Assembly (NCBI GenBank): GCA_021201735.1
Contig: JAJQEJ010000016.1
Span: 1-58,891, forward strand
Direction of reading: 5' to 3'
Length of the DNA: 58,891 nt
Source of the DNA: Oscillospiraceae bacterium
GTDB lineage: Bacteria > Bacillota > Clostridia > Oscillospirales > Oscillospiraceae
In this document: in pieces, positions 1-11,128 of the stretch
How positions within the stretch are numbered: position 1 is the first letter of the stretch
Layout: each line of letters starts with the position of its first letter
Translations under genes and position numbers: made by a program
Notes under the pieces: generated by a model
Databases searched by the model: none
What the model was told of the DNA's origin: nothing
What the model saw: only the letters and a program-made list of their open reading frames with translations

Positions 1-27
1 TGCGGGCACCGCTGCATGATGCAGTGA
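1..27 (+). pseudogene. 3' tip of an IS1182-like transposase gene, truncated by the window edge
   Basis: The first nine codons read C-G-H-R-C-M-M-Q-stop. The truncated transposase at 2504-3052 ends C-G-H-R-C-L-T-Q-stop in the same reading frame, and the DNA match continues past both stop codons to position 51. The left edge of the window therefore most likely cuts through the end of a second copy of the same element. Only eight residues are visible, so whether this copy is intact cannot be judged. Confidence 0.6.
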
Positions 28-51
28 TGCCCGCTTTGTCTTCGGTCTGAC
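1..51 (+). repeat. IS-end repeat, copy 1
   Basis: These 51 bases match 3026-3076 at 48 positions. The repeat covers the last codons of the transposase, the stop codon and about 24 bases beyond, ending in GGTCTGAC. The two sequences diverge completely after this point, which marks the probable right end of the insertion sequence. Confidence 0.75.
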
Positions 52-86
52 GGACTGTGGGGCGATTGCCCACAGTCCGTTTTTTA
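50..86 (+). terminator. Rho-independent terminator next to the IS end
   Basis: A perfect 12-bp stem (positions 50-61 with 69-80) has a 7-base loop and is followed by a run of T, so it terminates plus-strand transcription. It begins exactly where the 51-base IS-end repeat stops. Confidence 0.85.
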
Positions 87-1013
87 TACAATAAAATAAG
101 TCGCAATAATCAAAGCACTGATAATCACATAACAGATCACACCCGGCGTGCCGAAAAACCGCCGGTAGCGCCCGCCGTGCGGCAGTGGCCGCTCCGTCGG
201 GGCAAAGCGGAGCTTGCGGCAGGCGGCAACCAGATAAACGAGCCCCCATATCATGACGAGAAAAGCAAGTAGTCCCGTGAATATTCCAAATTCGCTGAGC
301 ACCGGCACCAGCCACGTCCCAACCAGATTGACCGCCGCGTGCAGCAGGATGGTAATGTGGATGCCGCCCGTCCGCAGGGCGATATAGCCAAAGATCAGTC
401 CCACCGCAAAGGTATACAGCAGCTGACTCGGGTTGCCGTGAAACAGGGCGAACGCCAGCGCGGACATCACCATGGCAAAGGCGTCCCCATAGGGGCGCAG
501 CCGCCGGAGGATGTGCTTGCGGAAGATGGTCTCCTCCACCAGCGGCGCGATGACACAGGCCAAAATCAGCCGCAGCGCCGCCGGATACTCCGTGATGGTC
601 TCCACGGGGTTTTCAATCGGCGCGCCGCGCAGGTAGCCAATGAGCGCAATGACCCCCACCGTGATCAGGTTGGCGAGGTACATCGTACCCAGCGCCAGAA
701 TAAACGCCCGAAACGTCTGCCCCACCCCCATCGGATGCACCGCCTGCCGCTGGATGGGCAGCGGCGTCCGCCTGATGGTGATGCAAAAAAGCCAAAACCC
801 CACCCCATAGACCGAGACGACCGACAAAAACCAGAGGTACACCGGATGATACGCGTTCTCCGGACTGATATTGGTCGCGATAGACAGGCCCACCGTCTGC
901 ACAACAAGGGAGGAGAGCAGATGAAATAGCAGCGCCCACCCCACCCAGTAAAACGGGCCGTGGCCGGTTCGGCGGGGCAACTGCCCCGCATACGCAGTAT
1001 TGTTCAAAGACAT
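84..1013 (-). CDS. CPBP-family intramembrane metalloprotease
   Basis: This 309-residue polytopic membrane protein carries the CPBP (type II CAAX protease/bacteriocin-processing) signature. The paired glutamates and arginine lie in EETIFRKHI (residues 160-168), a second motif FHGN is at 191-194, and a third motif has H225 and N229. These residues form the metal site in the family. Hydrophobic segments are spread over the whole chain. In bacteria such proteins are assigned to membrane-protein or peptide processing and sometimes to self-immunity, and nothing nearby identifies a substrate. The purine-rich ribosome site directly touches the ATG at 1013, so a TTG two codons downstream (1007) is a possible alternative start. 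The gene lies between two IS1182-like remnants, which suggests a rearranged spot. Confidence 0.85.
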   Translation of the reverse strand: MSLNNTAYAGQLPRRTGHGPFYWVGWALLFHLLSSLVVQTVGLSIATNISPENAYHPVYLWFLSVVSVYGVGFWLFCITIRRTPLPIQRQAVHPMGVGQTFRAFILALGTMYLANLITVGVIALIGYLRGAPIENPVETITEYPAALRLILACVIAPLVEETIFRKHILRRLRPYGDAFAMVMSALAFALFHGNPSQLLYTFAVGLIFGYIALRTGGIHITILLHAAVNLVGTWLVPVLSEFGIFTGLLAFLVMIWGLVYLVAACRKLRFAPTERPLPHGGRYRRFFGTPGVICYVIISALIIATYFIV

Positions 1014-1041
1014 TCCTCCCCGTTTCCGCCGCTTCCTCTTT

Positions 1042-2469
1042 CTATGCGCCCGAGAGTCCCGATATACCCGCGGGCGCCGCGCTCCCCTGCGGCTTCTCCT
1101 GCATATCGGCGCTGGTGAAGGTCATCAGCGTCTCCTTATCCGGTGCTTCCATCGCCGCAATCCGGTCGGCCTGCCGGGCAACCACGTGCTCAAAGAGGTT
1201 GCGCACTTCACGGGCATTCCCAAAATTCTCATCCCGGTTGTCGTAACGCGTTCGGAGCTGCTTCTTCACGCAGTCCTCCGCCTCCGGCGCAAGGACGTAT
1301 CCGTTTTTGTCGCACATGGAGCAGAAGATTTCATACATTTGCTCCGCTGTGTAATCGTCAAAGTAAAAATATTTATTAAAGCGGCTCTCCAGCCCGGGGT
1401 TGGCGTGCACAAAATCATCCATAAGGGCGGTGTACCCCGCAACAATGACGATAAAATCATCCCGGTGGTCCTCCATCGCCTTGAGCAGCACCTCAATGGC
1501 CTCTTTCCCAAAGTCGTTGGGGGAATCGACATTGGTGAGGGCATACGCCTCGTCGATAAATAGCACCCCGCCGAGCGCCTTGCCCACCGCTTCGCTTGTC
1601 TTGATGGCGGTCTGCCCGACAAATCCCGCCACGAGTCCGGAGCGGTCGACCTCCACCAGCTGACCCTTTGAAAGCACTCCGATAGCGTGGTAAATTTTTG
1701 CCAGCAGCCGGGCTACCGTCGTCTTGCCTGTCCCCGGATTACCCATGAACACCAGATGCAGGGACATCGGTGGGACAGGCAGTGCGTGCTCCTGCCGGAG
1801 CTTCCGCACCCGCACGAGATTGATGAGGCTCTTGACGTCTGCCTTCACTTTCTCCAGCCCGCACAGTGCGTCGAGCTCCGCGAGCAGCTCTTCAACGCTC
1901 TGCTCCGGCTCCGATGACGGCTCCGCCTGCTCGGTCTGCGGCACGGGTTTGGAGACAAACTCCTCGGCCTTGAGCGGCATCTTATCCGGCGCAAGCCCGT
2001 CCGCGCCGCACAGCGCGCCCAATGCATCCGCGCATGCGTTGACAAACCCCGCCTCCTGCTCGCTGACGACGTTGTCCACCGCAGCAAAAAGCAGGAGCAT
2101 CAGCACCATCAGGTCAATGAAATCCCGGGACAGGGAGCCGCCTGTCTCGCAGTCATTTTGGCGCATACGCTGAAAAAAAACGGGCGGGCAAAAGCCCGGG
2201 TAGTCGGTGACGGCGGTGGAAAGCTCCCAATACAGAATCGACGGAACCGCGCCGCCTTTGGTGTAGATCGCGTTATAATACTCCACATGCCGCGGCGTGA
2301 TCGCCTGCCCGTCCCGCGCCCAGAGCCCCAGCGCACATGTGCGCATAAAGGGGTCGACCTCCTGCGACATCTGCGCGCGCAGCGTCCCGTCTGCAATTTG
2401 CCCACGAAATGCGGCTATCCCATCGCTATACTGCCTGTGTACCTCCGACGCGGAAATAGAGCCCTTCAC
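1042..2469 (-). CDS. CbxX/CfxQ (SpoVK-like) AAA+ ATPase
   Basis: The protein has 475 residues. The C-terminal half is an AAA+ module of the CbxX/CfxQ/SpoVK type, with Walker A GNPGTGKT at 243-250, Walker B VLFIDEA at 302-308, and a downstream ESRFNKYFYF arginine-finger region. The N-terminal 160 residues contain a helical stretch around 118-150 resembling a TerB-like fold, then an acidic Pro/Glu-rich linker at 175-195. Family members remodel protein complexes, for example as rubisco activase or in spore formation, and the partner here is unknown. The start is a GTG preceded by AAAAGGGG at good spacing. It lies 28 bases upstream of the CPBP gene on the same strand and may be cotranscribed with it. 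Confidence 0.85.
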   Translation of the reverse strand: MKGSISASEVHRQYSDGIAAFRGQIADGTLRAQMSQEVDPFMRTCALGLWARDGQAITPRHVEYYNAIYTKGGAVPSILYWELSTAVTDYPGFCPPVFFQRMRQNDCETGGSLSRDFIDLMVLMLLLFAAVDNVVSEQEAGFVNACADALGALCGADGLAPDKMPLKAEEFVSKPVPQTEQAEPSSEPEQSVEELLAELDALCGLEKVKADVKSLINLVRVRKLRQEHALPVPPMSLHLVFMGNPGTGKTTVARLLAKIYHAIGVLSKGQLVEVDRSGLVAGFVGQTAIKTSEAVGKALGGVLFIDEAYALTNVDSPNDFGKEAIEVLLKAMEDHRDDFIVIVAGYTALMDDFVHANPGLESRFNKYFYFDDYTAEQMYEIFCSMCDKNGYVLAPEAEDCVKKQLRTRYDNRDENFGNAREVRNLFEHVVARQADRIAAMEAPDKETLMTFTSADMQEKPQGSAAPAGISGLSGA

Positions 2470-2503
2470 ACAACAACGCCCCTTTTATCTATAGGTTTCC
2501 CCA

Positions 2504-3052
2504 TTGTATCACAAAAATATAATTTTTGATACCGCATTTGCCGTATTTCTGATACAAAAAGGGGATGAAAAGTACGATTGCTATATCTGCCCCAATCACA
2601 AGACGCTTCAATACAGCACGACCAACCGGGAGGTCTACCGGGAGTATAAAAGCAAGGCTTATCATTGTGAGCAATGTTCCTGTTTGGAGCAATGTACCCA
2701 TAGCAAAGACCGTGTAAATGTGGTCATGCGTCATGTGTGGCAGACGTATGTTGAACTTGCGGACGACTGGTGGTACGCCATAGGGATGAAGGAGGTGTAC
2801 CAAAAGCGAAAGGAAACGATGGAACGTATTTTCGCTGACGGCAAAGACACGCATGGCATGCGCTATACGCAACTGCGAGGGCTCACGCGGATTAAGGCCG
2901 AGGTTGGGCTTCGTTTTGCATGCATGAATCTGAAAAACCGGCCAATTGGGCATGGAAAACACCTGCTTTTTCGGCTTTTCGCCGGACTGCTGCCATTGGT
3001 TCCCTCCCATAAGCCGGATATGCTTTGCGGGCACCGCTGCTTGACGCAGTGA
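2504..3052 (+). pseudogene. Truncated IS1182-family transposase (C-terminal part)
   Basis: From about position 2570 the translation matches the C-terminal part of IS1182-type DDE transposases. It has a cysteine-rich CPNH...YSTTNREVYREYKS block followed by CEQC and CLEQC, then ERIFADGKDTHGMRYTQLRG and FACMNLKN. A complete transposase has roughly 450-550 residues, and only about 160 are present. There is no convincing ribosome site, and the first 20 codons do not resemble the family, so the coordinates are those of the open frame and not of a functional gene. The N-terminal and catalytic part has been lost between the AAA ATPase gene and this point. Confidence 0.8.
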
Positions 3053-3076
3053 TGCCCGCTTTGTCTTCCGTCTGAC
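3026..3076 (+). repeat. IS-end repeat, copy 2
   Basis: This copy has 48 of 51 bases identical to positions 1-51. It covers the last transposase codons and the probable right end of the element, and stops immediately before a terminator hairpin. Confidence 0.75.
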
Positions 3077-3110
3077 CTCTTGAATGGTGCACCATTCAAG
3101 AGGTTTTTTG
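3075..3110 (+). terminator. Rho-independent terminator next to the truncated IS
   Basis: This is an uninterrupted palindrome (ACCTCTTGAATGGTG and its complement) followed by six T residues on the plus strand. Its first base falls at the end of the IS-end repeat, as in copy 1. Confidence 0.85.
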
Positions 3111-3188
3111 TTGCAGAGCTGTGCTATTCATCTGTACTTTTATCGGTAGGGATTCCACATCGAAAGAATTATGCGTTACCCTCATTTT

Positions 3189-3632
3189 CTATCCCTTCTG
3201 CTTTATGCTCTCCGCGACTGCCAGCTCATCGCAGCGGTTATTATACGGATTTTCCGCGTGCCCACGTACCCAGTGGAGCTTCACCTGATGCACCTCGCAG
3301 AGTTCCAGCAGGCGGCCCCAGAGGTCTGGGTTGAGCGCGGGCTTTTTATCGGATTTGATCCAACCGCGCGCGCGCCAACCCTTGGCCCACCCCTTCTCCA
3401 GTCCGTCAACGACATATTTGGAATCGGAATACAGCGCAACCTCGCACGGCTCCTTGAGCGCCTCCAGCGCAGCGATCGCGCCCATAAGCTCCATGCGGTT
3501 ATTTGTGGTGTGCGCCTCGCCGCCGGAGAGTTCTTTTTGTATGTCTCCGTACTGCAGGATAGCGCCCCAGCCGCCCGGGCCCGGATTTCCGGAGCACGCG
3601 CCATCGGTATAGATTGTCACTTGTTTGGACAT
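3189..3632 (-). CDS. rnhA: Ribonuclease HI
   Basis: The 147-residue protein has a full set of RNase HI catalytic residues: D10 in [16 protein letters not shown]48 in NNRMEL, D70 in YSDSKY and D135 in RCDELA, plus the assisting H125 in WVRGHAEN. It degrades the RNA strand of RNA-DNA hybrids in a metal-dependent reaction, removing primers and R-loops. The ATG at 3632 is chosen because the preceding codons encode only an arginine-rich stretch unlike the family and overlap gyrA. The start lies one base after the gyrA stop codon, so translation is probably coupled to gyrA. Its position at the end of the gyrase operon, close to the origin, fits a replication role. Confidence 0.95.
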   Translation of the reverse strand: MSKQVTIYTDGACSGNPGPGGWGAILQYGDIQKELSGGEAHTTNNRMELMGAIAALEALKEPCEVALYSDSKYVVDGLEKGWAKGWRARGWIKSDKKPALNPDLWGRLLELCEVHQVKLHWVRGHAENPYNNRCDELAVAESIKQKG

Positions 3633-3633
3633 G

Positions 3634-6174
3634 TTATTCCGCGTCCTCCGGCGGCTGCGTCTCCGCGGTGGGGAGCGCCTCCTCCTCGTCAGCCGTGTCG
3701 TCCTCATGCTCAGTACGCGCGAGAGAAATGACCTTCACGCCGTCCTGCAGGCGCATCAAAATGACGCCCTGTGCCGTGCGGCTGTATTCGTTGACATCGT
3801 ATGCGTTCATGCGGATGATTACGCCGTCGTCGGAGATGAGGAGAATGTCGTCCTCCTCATTGACCCGCTTCATTCCGGCGATCATTCCCGTCTTTTCGGT
3901 CACATGGTAGCCCTTGAGCCCGTAGCCGCCACGGTGCTGCGGGGTATCGCCGCGCATATATTCCTCCACCGGCGTCCGCTTGCCGTATCCGCGCTCCGTC
4001 ACCATGAGGATGCTGCCCTCCGGCAGTGCACGGACCGCCCCGACGACATAGTCGCCTTTGCGCAGTCGTATGCCACGCACGCCGTAGGCGTCCCGCCCCA
4101 TGCAGCGGACATCCTCCTCGGAAAAGCAAATTGACATGCCGGTGTGGGTGACCAGCAGCATGTTTTGCTTCCCGTCGGTCTGGCGCACTGAGATCAGCTC
4201 GTCACCCTCCTCCAGGGTGATGCAGCGGATACCGGCCTTTCGTGCCGTGTCAATAGACGGGAGCGGAATGCGCTTTACGGTGCCGTTGCGGGTTACCAGC
4301 ATCAGAAAATAATGCGCGTCATATTCCAGAAGGTGCAACATGGTTGTCACCTTCTCCTCCGGCTCAAGGGGCAGGATATTGACAATATTCGTACCCTTTG
4401 CGGCGCGGCCCGCCTCTGTAATGCGGTATCCCTTCTGCCGGAAGACACGCCCCCGGTTGGTGAAAAAGAGAATATAGTCGTGAGAGGAGGCGGTAAAAAC
4501 CGTCTCCACAACGTCCTCTTCCCGCAGTGCCTGCGCCGTAATCCCCTTGCCGCCCCGCCGCTGCGCGCGGTAGGTGCTCGCGGGCAGGCGCTTGATGTAC
4601 CCTGCGGCGGTGAGGGTAAAGACGCAGTTTTGTTCCTCAATGAGATCCTCAATGTCAATATCGTCCTCGGCAAAGCCGATCTCCGTCTTCCGCTCGTCGG
4701 CAAACTTTCCCTTAATCTCCAGCAGCTCTTCCTTGAGCACGTCGCGCCGCATTTCATGGCTTGCCAACAGGTCGTTGAAGTGCGCGATTTTCTCCGCGAG
4801 TTCCGCGAGCTCCGCCTCCAGCTTTTCCCGCTCGATGCCCTGTAGCTGCTTCATGCGCATGTCCAGAATCGCCTGCGCTTGAATATCGGACAGGTCAAAC
4901 GTTTGCATCAGCCGCTCCTTGGCATCGTCGTACGACGTGCGGATGATGCGGATCACCTCATCCAGATTTTCCTGCGCGATGAGCAGGCCCTTTAAGAGAT
5001 GCTCCCGCTCCTGCGCCTTTTTGAGGTCATGCTGCGTCCTGCGGATGATCACCTCGTCCTGAAAGGCGATGTACTCATCAAGCACCTGCCGCAGTGATAG
5101 AATTTTCGGCTGCTTTTGGTCATTGACCAGCGCCAGCATCACAACAGCGAAGGTGGTCTGCATCTGGGTCTGGGCAAACAGGCGGTTTAGCACCACCTGC
5201 GGATTGGCGTCCCGCTTTACGTCGATGACGATGCGCATGCCGTCGCGGTCGGATTCATCCTGAATGTAGGAAATCCCCTCCAGCCGCTTTTCGTGCACCT
5301 GCTCCGCCATATTTTCAATCAGCCGCGCTTTGTTGACCTGATACGGCAGCTCCGTCACTACAATGCGGGTGCGCCCGCTGCCGAACTCCTCCAGCTCCGT
5401 GCGCGCGCGCAGGCGGATGTGGCCCCGTCCGGTGGCATAGGCGGCGCGGATGCCGGACTTGCCCATGATGATGCCTCTCGTCGGAAAATCCGGCCCCTTT
5501 ATGTGTTCCATCAGGTCGTCGAGCCCCGCCTCGGGATTTTCCAGCACGCAGATCGTCGCGTCGATGACCTCACCGAGATTGTGTGGCGGAATGTTGGTGG
5601 TCATGCCGACTGCGATGCCGGACGAGCCGTTGACGAGCAGGTTCGGGAAGCGGGACGGGAGCACCTTTGGCTCCTTGCGCGTCTCGTCGAAGTTCGGCTC
5701 CCAGTTGATGACGTCCTTTTCAATGTCCCGCAGCATCTCATTGGATATTTTTGAAAGGCGCGCCTCGGTATACCGGTAGGCCGCCGGAGGGTCGCCGTCA
5801 ATAGAACCGAAGTTGCCGTGTCCGTCCACCAGCTTATAGCGCATGGAAAACTCCTGCGCGAGCCGCACCAACGCGTCGTATACACTTTGGTCGCCGTGGG
5901 GGTGGTAGTGTCCCAGCACGTCTCCGACGCAGGTCGCGGACTTTTTAAACGGGCGGTCGTTGGTCAGGTTGGCCTCATACATGGTATAGAGAATCCGCCG
6001 GTGTACCGGCTTGAGACCGTCGCGCACATCTGGAAGGGCACGTCCAACGATGACAGACATGGCGTATTCGATATACGCTGTCTGCATTTCCTCCTCCAGA
6101 TTGACATCTTTGATCATCTGATCGGGAAAGAGGATGTCCTCCGGCTTGTTGTCTCTGCCTTTTTTTCTTGCCAT
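3634..6174 (-). CDS. gyrA: DNA gyrase subunit A
   Basis: The protein has 846 residues, a normal length. The N-terminal breakage-reunion domain has the catalytic tyrosine at Y135 ([10 protein letters not shown]). The GyrA box AQRRGGKG, which distinguishes gyrase from topoisomerase IV, is present near residue 535. Repeated beta-pinwheel blades follow, and the tail is acidic. With GyrB it introduces negative supercoils using ATP. In the quinolone-determining region the sequence reads [10 protein letters not shown] (residues 91-100), so glutamine sits where E. coli has Ser83, while the Asp87 equivalent (D100) is kept. It starts 23 bases after the gyrB stop and is followed by rnhA after one base. 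Confidence 0.97.
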   Translation of the reverse strand: MARKKGRDNKPEDILFPDQMIKDVNLEEEMQTAYIEYAMSVIVGRALPDVRDGLKPVHRRILYTMYEANLTNDRPFKKSATCVGDVLGHYHPHGDQSVYDALVRLAQEFSMRYKLVDGHGNFGSIDGDPPAAYRYTEARLSKISNEMLRDIEKDVINWEPNFDETRKEPKVLPSRFPNLLVNGSSGIAVGMTTNIPPHNLGEVIDATICVLENPEAGLDDLMEHIKGPDFPTRGIIMGKSGIRAAYATGRGHIRLRARTELEEFGSGRTRIVVTELPYQVNKARLIENMAEQVHEKRLEGISYIQDESDRDGMRIVIDVKRDANPQVVLNRLFAQTQMQTTFAVVMLALVNDQKQPKILSLRQVLDEYIAFQDEVIIRRTQHDLKKAQEREHLLKGLLIAQENLDEVIRIIRTSYDDAKERLMQTFDLSDIQAQAILDMRMKQLQGIEREKLEAELAELAEKIAHFNDLLASHEMRRDVLKEELLEIKGKFADERKTEIGFAEDDIDIEDLIEEQNCVFTLTAAGYIKRLPASTYRAQRRGGKGITAQALREEDVVETVFTASSHDYILFFTNRGRVFRQKGYRITEAGRAAKGTNIVNILPLEPEEKVTTMLHLLEYDAHYFLMLVTRNGTVKRIPLPSIDTARKAGIRCITLEEGDELISVRQTDGKQNMLLVTHTGMSICFSEEDVRCMGRDAYGVRGIRLRKGDYVVGAVRALPEGSILMVTERGYGKRTPVEEYMRGDTPQHRGGYGLKGYHVTEKTGMIAGMKRVNEEDDILLISDDGVIIRMNAYDVNEYSRTAQGVILMRLQDGVKVISLARTEHEDDTADEEEALPTAETQPPEDAE

Positions 6175-6197
6175 GAATTTAATCCCTCCGCTGCCGC

Positions 6198-8186
<1,989 letters not shown>

Positions 8187-8450
8187 TCATTCCAGTAGCT
8201 GTTCTTCCGCGCGTCCCTTGAGCGTCGCGGAGGAGAGCTGTGAGAGATATAAAACGGGTGCGCTCCCCTTCTTTTGACAGAGGACAAATGATTTCGGCAG
8301 GTCATCCGAGATATTGACGATGCGCTTTTCCTGCTCCTGCCGCGTCAAAAAGGCGCGGGTGATGTGTGAGGAGGACGTATTGTCCAGATCAAAAATACCG
8401 ATGATGTCGCGCATTGGTACGACGACTGATTGTCCTAAATGCAAATACAC
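8187..8450 (-). CDS. remB: RemB-type DUF370 regulator (YaaB)
   Basis: The 87-residue protein begins V/M-Y-L-H-L-G-Q-S-V-V-V and continues with IIGIFDLDNTSSSHITRAFL and DDLPKSFVLC, the hallmark of the RemA/RemB (DUF370) family. In Bacillus this gene lies between recF and gyrB, exactly as here. The family is linked to regulation of extracellular matrix genes and RemA binds DNA; the role of RemB is less clear. The start is a GTG at 8450 with AGGAGG six bases upstream, and this ribosome site overlaps the recF stop codon, which indicates translational coupling. Upstream in-frame codons overlap recF and do not resemble the family. Confidence 0.9.
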   Translation of the reverse strand: MYLHLGQSVVVPMRDIIGIFDLDNTSSSHITRAFLTRQEQEKRIVNISDDLPKSFVLCQKKGSAPVLYLSQLSSATLKGRAEEQLLE

Positions 8451-8460
8451 GTCTTTCCTC

Positions 8461-9567
8461 CTAAGAAAGAATGCGTCCCTGATGGACTTTAAAAGTCTTA
8501 CCGGAGAGCTGATTGCCCACCGGACTATCTTCACAGCAGGTGATAAAGACCTGTCCGCCCTTGATGCGGCTGAGCACAAAACGCTGCCGCTCTGCGTCAA
8601 GCTCGCTGAGCACGTCGTCGAGCAGTAGAACCGGCCACTCCTCCGTCTCCTCAAAAAAAATTTCTCTGGAGGCAAGTTTTAGCGAGAGTGCCGCCGTGCG
8701 TGTCTGCCCTTGAGAGGCAAAGGTTCTGGCGGGCAGGTTATCGAGCAAAACGTGCAGATCATCCTTGTGCGGGCCGGAGAGGCACTGCTTTGTCTCCAGC
8801 TCCGCCTGTCGGTGGCTCTCCTGATGCTCCAGCAACCGGGGCAGGATATCTTTTGGGGAGGAAAGCGGGTCTTGTATTGTCTTTACCGTCTGGTACTGCA
8901 AGGAAAGGGTTTCCTTTCCGCCGGAAAAATCTTTGTGAATTGGCCCTGTGGTCTCTTGCAGCAGCCGGATAAAGTGCGCCCTGTGCTGTATAATGACCGC
9001 GCCGGTCTGCGCCATGCGCAAATTGAAATCATCCAGAGTGGCAAGCAGGGAGGGTTTTTCTCCCCAGTCGCGCAGGATGCGCGTCTTGTGTTCATGCAGC
9101 TTTCGGTACTCCGTCAGCGCGGTCGCATATTTGGGGCGCAGCTGGCAGATGCAGTTATCCAGAAACCGGCGTCGGACAGCGGCCCCGTCTTTGATCAGTG
9201 TCAAATCTTCCGGACAGAATAAAACGGTCTGAAAGATGCCGGATAGGGACGCGAGAGTTTTCAGGCGCACACCGTTGGCCGTGAGCTGACGGCCCCCGGT
9301 ACGTTGCAAGGCGGCTTCCAGCGTAAAATCCCGCCCGTGGGCGGATATTTCCCCTTGGATAAAGCCGCGGTCAACGCCAAAGCAGATCAGTTCCCGGTCA
9401 TACCGCGCTCTGTGGGAAGCTGCGGTGGAAAGATAAGCGATTGCCTCTAACAGATTGGTCTTTCCCTGTGCGTTGTTCCCGTAGATCAGATTGAGGTGCG
9501 GTGAAAACTGGAGTTCCGCGTGCGTATAATTGCGGAAAAAATCCAGCGTGAGCGTTTGTATCATCAT
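8461..9567 (-). CDS. recF: DNA replication and repair protein RecF
   Basis: The 368-residue SMC-like ATPase has Walker A GNNAQGKT at residues 30-37, the ABC signature region around SGPHKDD, and Walker [15 protein letters not shown]. It helps load RecA on gapped DNA at stalled forks. The start is one of two adjacent ATG codons (9567 or 9564). The first overlaps the stop codon of the S4-domain gene as ATGA, which implies coupled translation, and no separate strong ribosome site is seen. The extra upstream in-frame codons are rejected because they lie inside the S4-domain gene and lack family similarity. Confidence 0.95.
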   Translation of the reverse strand: MMIQTLTLDFFRNYTHAELQFSPHLNLIYGNNAQGKTNLLEAIAYLSTAASHRARYDRELICFGVDRGFIQGEISAHGRDFTLEAALQRTGGRQLTANGVRLKTLASLSGIFQTVLFCPEDLTLIKDGAAVRRRFLDNCICQLRPKYATALTEYRKLHEHKTRILRDWGEKPSLLATLDDFNLRMAQTGAVIIQHRAHFIRLLQETTGPIHKDFSGGKETLSLQYQTVKTIQDPLSSPKDILPRLLEHQESHRQAELETKQCLSGPHKDDLHVLLDNLPARTFASQGQTRTAALSLKLASREIFFEETEEWPVLLLDDVLSELDAERQRFVLSRIKGGQVFITCCEDSPVGNQLSGKTFKVHQGRILS

Positions 9568-9776
9568 ACGATAGAAAGCGTCACGTTTTTTGTCGTGACA
9601 GTGTCGCCGCGCCTGATCTTTTTTCCACGCATGGTGCAAACGATACCGTTTACCGATACCATTTGCGCCAGAATAAGCTCCTTTGCCATGCCGCCGGTAT
9701 CCGCGATGCCTGCGAATTTTAAAAGGCTGTCCAGTTTGATGAACTCCTCTTTGATCGCGATTGTCTGTTTCGTCAT
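9564..9776 (-). CDS. S4-domain RNA-binding protein (YaaA/RlbA type)
   Basis: This 70-residue protein consists almost entirely of an S4 fold: [20 protein letters not shown] followed by VNGIV and [10 protein letters not shown]. Small S4 proteins of this kind lie between dnaN and recF in many Firmicutes (yaaA of Bacillus subtilis) and are thought to bind ribosomal RNA. The ATG is four bases past the dnaN stop and the stop overlaps the recF start, so dnaN-S4-recF is a tightly coupled unit. Confidence 0.9.
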   Translation of the reverse strand: MTKQTIAIKEEFIKLDSLLKFAGIADTGGMAKELILAQMVSVNGIVCTMRGKKIRRGDTVTTKNVTLSIV

Positions 9777-9779
9777 TGG

Positions 9780-10889
9780 TTAGTCGCCTGCCTTCAGTCG
9801 GACAGGGAGCACCATATAGAGAAAATTTTCTTCACCTTCTGCAGGCAATATGATACAGGGGGAGACGCTGGAGGAGAGCTCCAATCGGATCCGCTCGGTC
9901 GGTGCGGCGCGTAGTGCGTCCATTAAATAGCGGTTGTTAAACCCGATTTCAAGTCCCCCGCCGTCCCCGCTGACTGGACACTGGTCGGATGCATCACCGA
10001 TACCTGTTTTTGTGGTGATGCGGATATTGCCGTCATCAAATATGCAGCGTAGCGGGCTTTTCATTTTTTCTGAAATGATGAGAGATACCCGCTCAATGGA
10101 AGAGAGAAGGGTTCTGGTCTCACTTTCCACATGAATGGGGTTACTGCGCGGAATCGATTGTCGGTAAGCCAGAAATTGACCCTCCAGTCGTCTTGAAATG
10201 AGAATGGTCTGGCCGATTTGGAACATAATGTGCCGCGCGCTCTGTGTGATACTGACAGGCTGTTCTGTATCAGCACATATTTTCTCTACCTCCGAGAGCG
10301 CGGCACCGGGGACGACAAAGGAAAAGGCTTCTGCGGCAGTTTCCGATAATTTCTCACTGCGCAGTGCGAGGCGAAAGCCGTCTACAGATACAATGGTCAG
10401 GTCGTTTTCTTCTACCTCAAACAGAGAGCCGGTCTGGATCGGGCGGCTGTCACTGTCACTGACCGCGAAGATGGTCTGCGTGATCATATTCTTGAGTGTT
10501 GTCTGCGGTAATGATATCATATGCTCCGGCATAATCGTTGGAAGTTCTGGAAATTCGTTTGAATCGATGCCGAGAATATTGAATTCACTCATCCCACACC
10601 GAATATTTACGGTGAGGTTCTCCGTTTCGATTGTTACAATGTCATCTGGCATTTTGCGCAGCATCTCTGCAAACAGCCGCGCGTGTAAGACAATGCGTCC
10701 TTTGCTTTGAATTTCCACAGGTACTGTTGTGCGAATGCCTGTTTCCAGATTATAGCCGGTGCAGGAGAGCGTATCTTCCGCTTCCAATAAAATACCCTCC
10801 AGAGCAGGAATGGCGCTTTTCGGGGAGACGGCTCTGGATGCGGTGGTAACTGCTGTGAGCAGTATGGCTTTTTCGCAGGAGAATTTCAT
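9780..10889 (-). CDS. dnaN: DNA polymerase III beta sliding clamp
   Basis: The 369-residue protein is typical in length for three tandem clamp domains. The N-terminus MKFSCEKAILLTAVTTASRA and the segment NEFPELP belong to the family. It tethers DNA polymerase to the template as a ring-shaped dimer. The ATG is preceded by GGAGGT at proper spacing. It lies downstream of dnaA across the probable origin, on the same strand, and heads the coupled dnaN-S4-recF-remB genes. Confidence 0.96.
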   Translation of the reverse strand: MKFSCEKAILLTAVTTASRAVSPKSAIPALEGILLEAEDTLSCTGYNLETGIRTTVPVEIQSKGRIVLHARLFAEMLRKMPDDIVTIETENLTVNIRCGMSEFNILGIDSNEFPELPTIMPEHMISLPQTTLKNMITQTIFAVSDSDSRPIQTGSLFEVEENDLTIVSVDGFRLALRSEKLSETAAEAFSFVVPGAALSEVEKICADTEQPVSITQSARHIMFQIGQTILISRRLEGQFLAYRQSIPRSNPIHVESETRTLLSSIERVSLIISEKMKSPLRCIFDDGNIRITTKTGIGDASDQCPVSGDGGGLEIGFNNRYLMDALRAAPTERIRLELSSSVSPCIILPAEGEENFLYMVLPVRLKAGD

Positions 10890-10904
10890 GGTCTCTACCT
10901 CCGT

Positions 10905-11125
10905 CTTTGCGGTATATTTAAGAAAAGAAAGGATTATTTATCGTAGTAGTAGGTCGTAGGGTAAAATATTGTGGAAAAATGGCTGAATTTGTTGTGGCAC
11001 AGTCATTTTATTTCCACATGGTGTGTGGGTGTTTTTGCGCGGTTATCCACAGAAAAAGATAATCGGATTTATATTCCACATCTTGTTTTCCACGTATCAA
11101 CATATTGTTGTGGAAATGTGGAAAG
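10905..11125. other. Probable replication origin (oriC) between dnaA and dnaN
   Basis: This AT-rich gap contains one consensus DnaA box TTATCCACA (11043-11051, plus) and six close relatives: TTTTCCACA on the minus strand (10970-10978), ATTTCCACA (11010-11018), TATTCCACA (11072-11080) and TTTTCCACG (11086-11094) on the plus strand, and minus-strand ATTTCCACA (11109-11117) and CTTTCCACA (11117-11125). A DnaA-trio-like run lies at 10944-10959 next to an A/T-rich stretch (10911-10940). Gene orientation flips around dnaA, with minus-strand genes to the left and plus-strand genes to the right, as expected for diverging forks. The location is inferred from motifs, not measured. Confidence 0.8.
10944..10959 (+). 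other. DnaA-trio-like repeat at the unwinding side of oriC
   Basis: Three consecutive TAG triplets (10944-10952) and a fourth (10957-10959) occur 10-25 bases from the leftmost DnaA box. Read away from that box they give 3'-GAT-5' repeats, the polarity described for DnaA-trios in Bacillus, and they are bordered by an AT-rich tract on the other side. Confidence 0.55.
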
Positions 11126-11128
11126 CGC

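Noticed and set aside
2489..3034. Minus-strand open frame opposite the transposase fragment
   Set aside because: The plus strand clearly matches IS1182-type transposase; the minus-strand product has no family features or ribosome site.
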